Shown: positions 1 through 4,262 of the stretch, one piece after another
Position numbering within the stretch: position 1 is the first letter of the stretch
Layout: every line of letters begins with the position of its first letter
Assembly (NCBI GenBank): GCA_024654105.1
Contig: JANLID010000223.1
Location: forward strand, 1-6,736
Origin: Gallionella sp.
Lineage (GTDB): Bacteria > Pseudomonadota > Gammaproteobacteria > Burkholderiales > Gallionellaceae
Length of the DNA stretch: 6,736 nt
Direction: 5' to 3'
Translations under genes and position numbers: made by a program
The notes under the pieces: model-generated
What the model was told of the DNA's origin: nothing
The model's database searches: none
The model's input: the letters and a program-made list of their open reading frames with translations, nothing else

Positions 1-348
1 AACTCTTTCGATTTATTAACAAAACCCAACAACGCGCCGCCTGAACTACACCTCACAAACCTCCTTCGTTCAGGCTCATGTCTGGATTGGAAAATACTCA
101 GATCGGATGCTCTCTCTGGTCAATGCAGGAGATGTCCACCCCCAGTCGAAACGACTACCAACATTACGAAGTGACCAACGGGGTAAAGGTTTTGAGGCAG
201 AACGACAAACAGCGTAGTGCGGATTTGGTCTGAATGCCTGATTGCAAGACTTGGCGCAGCGATTTTTTCTGGCAGATTTGGATCGATGGAGTCTGACCAT
301 ATTGATTTTGCTATTGATTTTTGCAGCCAATGAATTATGGAATGCTGT
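1..348. other. Left-edge region without a convincing gene
   Basis: No reading frame here resembles a family I recognise. The longer minus-strand frames (76-354 and 120-371) have unnatural composition and no Shine-Dalgarno. A 51-codon plus-strand frame (78-233) also lacks a ribosome binding site. The only structure I can support is an inverted repeat at 39-75. The 3' end is AT-rich and leads into the toxin-antitoxin promoter. Confidence 0.55.
39..75. repeat. 8-bp perfect inverted repeat
   Basis: GCCTGAAC at 39-46 is perfectly inverted as GTTCAGGC at 68-75, with a 21-base spacer. No T-run follows on either strand, so it does not look like an intrinsic terminator. It superficially recalls integron attC core arms, but CTGAAC does not fit the RYYYAAC core, so I do not call it attC. 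It may be the end of a small repeat or a protein-binding site. Confidence 0.35.
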
Positions 349-377
349 TTGCAATAATCACAGTTAATCACTATGAT
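349..377 (+). promoter_or_regulatory. Sigma-70-type promoter of the toxin-antitoxin operon
   Basis: TTGCAA at 349-354 (consensus TTGACA) and TATGAT at 372-377 (consensus TATAAT) are separated by exactly 17 bases. They end 25 bases before the antitoxin start. This is the best promoter candidate for the bicistron. Its -10 box lies inside the palindrome at 364-380, which fits autorepression by the antitoxin. Confidence 0.6.
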
Positions 378-380
378 TAA
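355..380 (+). promoter_or_regulatory. Candidate antitoxin operator (phased repeats plus palindrome)
   Basis: TAATCAC occurs at 355-361 and again at 365-371, exactly 10 bases (one helical turn) apart. The second copy belongs to a perfect palindrome, TTAATCA-CTA-TGATTAA, at 364-380. The site covers the -10 box. Ribbon-helix-helix antitoxins bind short repeated half-sites one turn apart as cooperating dimers, so this geometry suits the protein encoded immediately downstream. The binding itself is inferred. Confidence 0.6.
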
Positions 381-402
381 GCACGTTTAGTAGGAGTGCC
401 AA

Positions 403-663
403 ATGAATACCAAAGTACTGACTGCACATGTCCCATTGTCGCTTGCCGAAAAGGTTGATCAAATCGCTGCGCGTATGGAGCGTTCGCGCGGATGGATTGT
501 GAAGCAGGCATTATCTGCATGGGTTGACCAAGAGGAAGAACGTCGTCGCATGACCCTTGAAGCGATGGCCGACATTGAAGCAGGACAGGTCATCGACCAT
601 CAATCAGTACAAGTTTGGGCGGATAGCCTCAGCTCCGATAAGCCGCTGCCGATACCACGCTGA
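403..663 (+). CDS. CopG/ParD-like ribbon-helix-helix antitoxin
   Basis: This 86-residue protein is the probable antitoxin and autorepressor of a type II toxin-antitoxin pair. Residues 3-11 (TKVLTAHVP) have the pattern of the DNA-binding beta strand of ribbon-helix-helix proteins. They are followed by two helices, about residues 12-25 (LSLAEKVDQIAARM) and 29-43 (RGWIVKQALSAWVDQ), with the usual S-R-G-W-I turn between them. The tail from residue 44 is acidic and charged, ending in a proline-rich stretch, as expected for the part that wraps the toxin. The ATG follows AGGAG (392-396) by six bases, which fixes the start. Its stop (TGA 661-663) shares one base with the toxin start, so the two are translationally coupled. 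The domain is clear; the exact family name (CopG, ParD or RHH) is less so. Confidence 0.85.
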   Translation: MNTKVLTAHVPLSLAEKVDQIAARMERSRGWIVKQALSAWVDQEEERRRMTLEAMADIEAGQVIDHQSVQVWADSLSSDKPLPIPR

Positions 664-938
664 TGGAATTGAAATGGACGAGCAAGGCTCTGTCCGACCT
701 GGTCAGGCTGCATGAATTCCTGTTGCCACTGAACAAGCAGGCCGCTGCATCCACTGTCCAATCCTTAACGGCTGCTCCAACCAAGCTTCTGGCACAAGCC
801 CGTATTGGTGAGAAGCTTGAAGAGTTTGAGCCGCGTGAGGTTCGGCGTATTTTGGTGGGGCACTATGAAATACGCTACGAAATTCAGCATTCCACAATTT
901 ATGTGCTGCGACTCTGGCACACGCGGGAAGATCGCTAG
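663..938 (+). CDS. ParE/RelE-family toxin
   Basis: This 91-residue protein is the probable toxin partner of the preceding antitoxin. It starts with the typical W-T-x-K-A-L-x-D-L-x-R-L segment (residues 5-16), continues with two amphipathic helices to about residue 45, and ends in the beta-sheet core of the superfamily. Diagnostic pieces are REVRRILVGHYEIRYEI (about residues 58-74) and the C-terminal YVLRLWHTRED. ParE proteins poison DNA gyrase and RelE proteins cleave mRNA on the ribosome; the sequence alone does not settle which applies. The C-terminal L-W-H-T-R-E-D-R fits the ParE-like subgroup. There is no Shine-Dalgarno of its own, and the TGATG overlap with the antitoxin indicates coupled translation. 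The gene converges with the glycosyltransferase gene and is separated from it by 30 bases. Confidence 0.85.
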   Translation: MELKWTSKALSDLVRLHEFLLPLNKQAAASTVQSLTAAPTKLLAQARIGEKLEEFEPREVRRILVGHYEIRYEIQHSTIYVLRLWHTREDR

Positions 939-968
939 AGCCTCCGTCAAACCGATAATCAATCGAGT

Positions 969-2717
969 CTATTGATCCATTCGCGAAGGCTCCGCTTTCG
1001 GCCGGATTTCCGGCGGCAGGTTGCCGAATTCTGTGATGATTTGGCTTCGGTGGCTGCCGGTGAGCAGCGGGTTTGACATTGCGGCACGGTAAAGGCGTTC
1101 AACAACTTCCGCACTGACCACGCATACTCCGCTGGCAATACACCTTACAACGCCGATGAGGGAATTTTTGTTCGGCGGGCCGAAGGGAACCGTCGCAAGG
1201 CGCTGCTCCAGCATTGCGAGCAATGCTTCATCCATTGGCATCATTCTTTCCGCATTCGCCGCCAGCATCCCGGTCAGCCCGGCAATATTTGACGGCGCAT
1301 TCTCCGCAGCCTGGCGAAAATGGAACATGGACTTGTTATAGAGGTCAATCTCATCCTCGCGCGAGGTTGGCGGCAGATAGAAGTAAAGGATAGCCAAGTC
1401 GGTGTGTGCCCGCACCGAGCGCGGGTGCCGTTCCACTTCCAGCGTGCGCATCATCAGCGTATCTCCCCATTGCTGGGCGCGGGTGGCGGTAAGACCGGCA
1501 AACAGGATAACCAGCAGCAAAAATGCCGCCCGGCGCACGCGCACGCTGGACACATGCAGCCGGGGATCCAGCGCGTAATAGGCTAGGGGCAGCAGGATGC
1601 CGAACATCGGCAGATAGTTGCGGTGCTCAAAGGCCAATTCCAGCGGGATGATGGTGGATTCCATCACATGGCCAGCGAAAAAAAACGCAATCCCGAAAGT
1701 CAGCAGGGGATGCTTGTGGCGCAGCACGAAAGCAGCCACCGCGAGCAAGAGCAACCCTGCAATAGCGGGCAACGTGGTCCAGGGTGAAAACAGGCTCCGC
1801 GAAATCAGGATATCGTCGTGATGCAAGCCCATCTCGCCCATGCTCGGCAGCACAATCATGTGCAGGTAAAACCACAGCACGCGCGCTTCGGTCATCAGGC
1901 GCTCGGTCAGCGAAAAATCGCGCCACGCATAGCCGCCCAAAATCAGGCTAGGGTTATTCAAGACGTAGAACAGGCCAAATAACAGCGGAACCGCTGCCGA
2001 CAGGCCGACTATCGCTGTCAACATGCGGCGGGTGTCCCGATCGGGCGCGTTCCAGCGCAACAAAGTTGCTTCGACGACCAAAATCAGCAAGGGCAGCAGG
2101 GCGCCATTTTCCTTGCACAGTGCGGCAAGCGGCGTAAAGACAAAGATCGCTGCGCCTATCGCAACAAACCCCGACCGGCTACCGTCCAGCAGTTTCTTTC
2201 TGCCATGCAGATACAGCGCCAATCCGGCCAGCGTGAATAACGCCGAGAGGCTGGTCATGCGCTGTACCACATACAGCACGCCGGTCAGGTTGAACGGATG
2301 CAACAGCCAGATCGCGGCTACGGCAAGCGCGACCCACGCTGCGGCATGGTCGTCCGCCGCCCCGCGAATGCGCAGATGCATGCCGAGCAGCAGTCTGGCC
2401 AACACAAACACCAGTACCCCATTGACCAGATGAATACCCAGATTGATCGCCTTGAAGTAATAAGGGTTCATGCCGAAAAAATAATGATTGACGGCAAAGC
2501 TGGCCATGCTGATGGGGCGGCTTAGTGGGTTGGCGCCGCCATAGGAGGCGGCCTGCCAGAGGGCGGAAAAATCCAGACTGTCAATTTTCAGATAAGGGTT
2601 GATGCGGATGTTGACCCCGTCGTCGGAAATGAAATGCCCCGTTAGACCAGGCAGATAGCAGACAACGGTAACGGCAATAATGAATAACAGCAGTGCAGGC
2701 TTAATAGTTTTATTCAT
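969..2717 (-). CDS. TMTC-like GT-C family membrane glycosyltransferase, candidate pilin-modifying enzyme
   Basis: This is a 582-residue polytopic inner-membrane protein. After a first membrane segment (about residues 7-24), a periplasmic loop carries S-D-D-G (31-34), the acidic pair expected at the active site of GT-C lipid-phosphate-sugar transferases. Further marks are HPFNLTGVLYVVQR (140-153) and CKENG (201-205). They match the HP-x-x-T-x-x-V-x-x-x-x-x-R and KE-x-G motifs of TMTC-type proteins, which transfer sugars to protein. EHRNYLP (364-370) is another conserved-looking motif. I count about 11-12 membrane segments up to residue 412. The soluble helical tail (about 413-582) may be TPR-like, although no clean 34-residue repeat is visible. 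The start ATG lies close behind the pilin terminator and has no recognisable Shine-Dalgarno. Its place directly behind a pilin gene suggests pilin glycosylation; that is inference. It does not look like TfpO/PilO or PglL. Confidence 0.7.
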   Translation of the reverse strand: MNKTIKPALLLFIIAVTVVCYLPGLTGHFISDDGVNIRINPYLKIDSLDFSALWQAASYGGANPLSRPISMASFAVNHYFFGMNPYYFKAINLGIHLVNGVLVFVLARLLLGMHLRIRGAADDHAAAWVALAVAAIWLLHPFNLTGVLYVVQRMTSLSALFTLAGLALYLHGRKKLLDGSRSGFVAIGAAIFVFTPLAALCKENGALLPLLILVVEATLLRWNAPDRDTRRMLTAIVGLSAAVPLLFGLFYVLNNPSLILGGYAWRDFSLTERLMTEARVLWFYLHMIVLPSMGEMGLHHDDILISRSLFSPWTTLPAIAGLLLLAVAAFVLRHKHPLLTFGIAFFFAGHVMESTIIPLELAFEHRNYLPMFGILLPLAYYALDPRLHVSSVRVRRAAFLLLVILFAGLTATRAQQWGDTLMMRTLEVERHPRSVRAHTDLAILYFYLPPTSREDEIDLYNKSMFHFRQAAENAPSNIAGLTGMLAANAERMMPMDEALLAMLEQRLATVPFGPPNKNSLIGVVRCIASGVCVVSAEVVERLYRAAMSNPLLTGSHRSQIITEFGNLPPEIRPKAEPSRMDQ

Positions 2718-2720
2718 GTC

Positions 2721-2753
2721 AAAAAAGAAAAAGGAGGCAAAAGCCTCCTTTTT
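2721..2753 (-). terminator. Intrinsic terminator of the pilin gene
   Basis: On the minus strand AAAAAGGAGGC (2753-2743) pairs perfectly with GCCTCCTTTTT (2738-2728) around a TTTT loop, and the T-run continues through CTTTTTT to 2721. It lies 24 bases past the pilA stop codon. The plus strand also shows an 11-bp stem ending in five Ts, so it could act in both directions. It sits between pilA and the glycosyltransferase and should limit read-through into the latter. Confidence 0.9.
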
Positions 2754-2777
2754 CCATTAGATCATACCAAATGAAGA

Positions 2778-3209
2778 TTAGCTCTTTGGAAGGAATTTTG
2801 CAGGAACAGTACCACTAATATTCCATGTCGTCCCGCCAGCACTGCAGACCGGTGTCCACGTAACAGTTTTGGATGCAACGTCAGTAGGCAGGCCAGTAGC
2901 TACCGTTGTAGCAGTAATTACACCGGTGGCGGCCGCGGCGGCGGAAGCTGTGTATTTTACACCGGTTGGTAGAGTGATCTGAGCGGAAGCCAGAGAACCG
3001 CCAGTCATATCCGTCCAATTGCCCCCCAAATCGCTGCAGTAAACACCAACCGCCATCCGCGCCGGGCTGGTCAAGCTGGTAAGTTCAGTAAGTTTGGACT
3101 TGACGGTGTAGTCCTGATAAGCCGGGATCGCCACCGCTGCCAGAATACCGATGATCGCGACCACGATCATCAGTTCGATCAGGGTAAAACCTTTTTGAAT
3201 GTTTTTCAT
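2778..3209 (-). CDS. pilA: Type IV major pilin (prepilin)
   Basis: This 143-residue prepilin is the structural subunit of type IVa pili (twitching, attachment, DNA uptake). The leader MKNIQKG is cut by prepilin peptidase before F8. The mature protein starts FTLIELMIVVAIIGILAAVA, with Phe at +1 (N-methylated in the family) and the conserved Glu at +5 that docks subunits, followed by IPAYQDYTVKSKL with Tyr 24 and 27. Two cysteines (58 and 122 of the precursor) could form the only disulphide. The usual penultimate-region Cys of neisserial/pseudomonad pilins is absent, and the protein ends FLPKS with a C-terminal serine. An alanine/glycine/threonine-rich middle (about 87-105) is low in complexity. 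I chose the ATG at 3209 because AAGGAG lies seven bases upstream and the leader then has normal length; the frame extends 29 codons further upstream without support. It is monocistronic by the terminator that follows. Confidence 0.95.
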   Translation of the reverse strand: MKNIQKGFTLIELMIVVAIIGILAAVAIPAYQDYTVKSKLTELTSLTSPARMAVGVYCSDLGGNWTDMTGGSLASAQITLPTGVKYTASAAAAATGVITATTVATGLPTDVASKTVTWTPVCSAGGTTWNISGTVPAKFLPKS

Positions 3210-3216
3210 AATAAAG

Positions 3217-3222
3217 CTCCTT
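3217..3222 (-). promoter_or_regulatory. Shine-Dalgarno of pilA
   Basis: AAGGAG on the minus strand, seven bases from the ATG at 3209. It is a near-perfect match, fits a highly translated structural protein, and decides the start over the longer upstream frame. Confidence 0.9.
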
Positions 3223-3239
3223 ATATTAAAGTTAACTCT

Positions 3240-3261
3240 GTATAGCCATCGTATAGCCATC
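3240..3261. repeat. Perfect 11-bp tandem duplication in the pilA leader
   Basis: GTATAGCCATC occurs at 3240-3250 and again immediately at 3251-3261. It lies between the predicted transcription start and the pilA Shine-Dalgarno, so it is transcribed. It could arise by replication slippage and change the leader length between strains. No function is known to me. Confidence 0.8.
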
Positions 3262-3268
3262 TGACTAA

Positions 3269-3287
3269 GTTGGCAAACTACGCCAAC
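3269..3287 (-). other. Small hairpin in the pilA 5' leader
   Basis: GTTGGC (3269-3274) pairs with GCCAAC (3282-3287) around a seven-base loop, about 60 bases upstream of the pilA start. There is no T-run, so it is not a terminator. It might stabilise the leader of the pilin mRNA, but that is speculative. Confidence 0.4.
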
Positions 3288-3332
3288 GTAAGTCATTGGT
3301 TAACACATTTGAGGTGTGTCGCTGGGTTATAC

Positions 3333-3348
3333 AGCAATAGCCGTGCCA
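3333..3348 (-). promoter_or_regulatory. Sigma-54 (RpoN) promoter of pilA
   Basis: The minus strand reads TGGCAC-GGCTA-TTGCT, a full match to the -24/-12 consensus TGGCAC-N5-TTGCW, with the invariant GG and GC exactly ten bases apart. Transcription should start near 3322, giving a leader of about 113 bases before pilA. pilA is a classic sigma-54 gene controlled by the PilS/PilR two-component system in Pseudomonas and other proteobacteria, so motif, strand and position all fit. Confidence 0.88.
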
Positions 3349-3351
3349 GGT

Positions 3352-3384
3352 TTCAGAAAACAGAGGACAGAAGACAGAAGACAG
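3352..3384 (-). repeat. Heptad repeat array upstream of the pilA promoter, PilR-like boxes
   Basis: On the minus strand CTGTC occurs at 3384-3380, 3377-3373 and 3370-3366, followed by the degenerate CTGTT (3363-3359) and CTGAA (3356-3352), all at a strict 7-base period. The described PilR site in Pseudomonas is several tandem (N)4-6(C/G)TGTC units, which this resembles. Against it, the array lies at about -30 to -62, closer than a usual sigma-54 activator site, and similar GA/CAG-rich tandem strings occur between genes in environmental genomes. Confidence 0.5.
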
Positions 3385-3546
3385 AGGGTTTGTCGCCGCT
3401 GCGCGGCGTGTTTTTATTATCGCATCGCTGTTCGTGTGGCGCATGAGAACGACGAAATCATCCGCTTGGCATTCCAATTTCGTCACTTGACTGACGATTT
3501 TCGGCAATTGCTTGCGCTCCTCTCGCTGAGTGTGAGGCTTGCCGGG

Positions 3547-3627
3547 TTAATAACCAACCTCTTTCTGATGTCGCACAGCCGCAATAATTTCAGTCTGCCC
3601 ATCATATTGATCCGGCACGGTAAAGTA
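3547..3627 (-). pseudogene. Possible C-terminal remnant of a ParE/RelE-like toxin
   Basis: The minus strand here has 26 open codons ending in EIIAAVRHQKEVGY and a TAA stop (3549-3547). The pattern hydrophobic-strand, then A-V-R-H-x-x-E at the very C-terminus, recalls the last strand of ParE/RelE toxins. The frame is closed upstream by a TGA (3630-3628), right at the edge of the REP-like element that begins at 3634, as if that element had replaced the rest of the gene. No partner antitoxin is visible. The similarity is short, so this is tentative and could be chance. Confidence 0.3.
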
Positions 3628-3633
3628 TCAACC

Positions 3634-3726
3634 CCGTTCGTGGTGAGCTTGTCGAACCATGAGCGGAGGATGATTAACAATCAATGCGTTATCTTGCCAG
3701 CCCTTCGACGGGCTCAGGGCGAACGG
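3634..3726. repeat. REP-like inverted pair, small dispersed intergenic element
   Basis: The arm at 3634-3658 (starting CCGTTCGTGGTGAGC) and the arm at 3701-3726 (ending GGGCTCAGGGCGAACGG) are imperfect inverted copies separated by 42 bases. The left arm also folds alone, with GTTCG pairing with CGAAC at its two ends. The TTCGACxxGCTCAGGxCGAACGG type is, to my knowledge, widespread between genes in many proteobacterial genomes as a REP/BIME-like repeat, probably moved in trans by a REP-associated transposase. No transposase is present here. Confidence 0.65.
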
Positions 3727-3765
3727 ACTTAATTCAGTGCTTCCTTAATCCTAGAAAAAGCAGTC

Positions 3766-3886
3766 TCACGCGGAGAACGCGGATTAAAATCAATATGTTG
3801 CATAAAACAGACCTTCACCAATTTGGTGATAATTGTGTTGGTCATATCCCTTTGAATTTCCCCGCGTTCTCCGCGCCTCCGCGTGA
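3766..3886. repeat. GC-rich inverted-repeat element, MITE-like
   Basis: TCACGCGGAGAACGCGG at 3766-3782 returns in inverted orientation at 3862-3886. The right arm carries an extra 8 bases, so CGCGGAG is present twice there and once in the left arm. The arms otherwise match perfectly and enclose 79 bases of AT-richer DNA with a 15-base palindrome at its centre (3815-3829). The CTCCGCG-type arms resemble a repeat common between genes in diverse bacteria. A 38-codon minus-strand frame (3845-3729) crosses the left arm but has poor start signals. Confidence 0.6.
3815..3829. repeat. Perfect 15-base palindrome inside the GC-rich element
   Basis: TCACCAA (3815-3821) and TTGGTGA (3823-3829) flank a single T. 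It lies between the arms of the 3766-3886 element and may be its recognition or folding centre. A binding site for a dimeric regulator is possible, but no nearby gene suggests one. Confidence 0.5.
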
Positions 3887-3987
3887 TCAACTGCCGTTTT
3901 TAGGCTAATATTTCACCATACCGTATCAATAGCAGTTTCACCAGAAGACAGATGTTTCCATATTTGAAAAAGGGGTAGGGGGATTGC

Positions 3988-4144
3988 ATCGTTCCCATGC
4001 TCTGCGTGGGAACGATGGCCGTGCCGCTCTGCGGTACTGGACACGGAGCGTCCCCTGATGTGTTCCCACGGATAACCAGCGACTTGGTTGTCGTTTTTGG
4101 ACAACCTGGTCGAATGGCTAGTAGTTTCATCAGACCGTGGGAAC
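3988..4144. repeat. Multi-hairpin repeat with four GTTCCCAcG modules
   Basis: Five inverted structures lie end to end or nested. ATCGTTCCCA (3988-3997) pairs with TGGGAACGAT (4007-4016) and extends to a 13-bp stem with one G-T pair and a TCT loop. GTGCCGC-TCT-GCGGTAC follows (4021-4037, one wobble). GGAC/GTCC (4039-4053) forms a short stem. GTTCCCACGG (4062-4071) is perfectly inverted as CCGTGGGAAC (4135-4144). Inside that last pair is a hairpin with CGAC/GTCG and GGTTGTC/GACAACC (4080-4112) around a seven-base loop. GTTCCCAcG thus appears four times in alternating orientation. Repeats of this GTTCCCACGCTC type are scattered in many bacterial genomes. Confidence 0.65.
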
Positions 4145-4262
4145 GAGAAGAGCGTCAAGTGTCGCCTATATTGCTGACTTATGAGTAATGGCGCGTTAAA
4201 ACTGCCATTGATGCGATCACACAAATGACCATTTTGGGTCGTTATAGTGGCACCTCACCCCA

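Larger units (their letters stand above)
3300..4262. other. 963-bp region without an intact gene, filled by small repeats
   Basis: Apart from the pilA control region at its left end, this stretch contains no frame with a ribosome binding site and family resemblance. It holds a possible toxin-gene remnant (3547-3627) and three unrelated inverted-repeat elements (3634-3726, 3766-3886, 3988-4144). The parts 3385-3546, 3887-3987 and 4145-4262 show nothing I can name; 4224-4243 has a 7-bp hairpin with one wobble pair but no convincing T-run. The region separates two gene blocks on the minus strand and looks like a neutral landing site for repeats. Confidence 0.65.

Noticed and set aside
39..75. 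Integron attC-like site beside a toxin-antitoxin pair
   Set aside because: The arms GCCTGAAC/GTTCAGGC do not satisfy the RYYYAAC/GTTRRRY core, there is no second site after the toxin gene, and no cassette array is visible.
78..233. 51-codon plus-strand frame near the left edge
   Set aside because: It has no Shine-Dalgarno, no family resemblance I recognise, and nothing adjacent to support it.
958..976. Terminator between the convergent toxin and glycosyltransferase genes
   Set aside because: ATCAAT/ATTGAT forms only a weak six-base A/T-rich stem with no T-run and overlaps the end of the glycosyltransferase coding region.
2778..3296. Longer 172-residue frame for the pilin
   Set aside because: The extra 29 residues would put a non-standard leader before the prepilin peptidase site, and AAGGAG seven bases before 3209 fixes the start.
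3316..3732. 138-residue plus-strand frame across the pilA upstream region
   Set aside because: It reads through the pilA promoter in reverse, the heptad array and a REP-like arm; the composition is low in complexity and it lacks a start signal.
3729..3845. 38-codon minus-strand frame ending in TAFSRIKEALN
   Set aside because: It runs through one arm of the GC-rich inverted repeat and its purine-rich stretch is only two bases from the ATG; it is more likely a by-product of the repeat.
3988..4144. CRISPR array
   Set aside because: The repeated word alternates orientation, spacing is irregular, and there are no uniform spacers; it is a palindromic repeat cluster.
4224..4243. Terminator after the nitroreductase gene
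   Set aside because: AATGACC/GGTCGTT has one wobble pair (a mismatch on the minus-strand transcript) and no clear T-run follows, so the end of this transcript remains unidentified.
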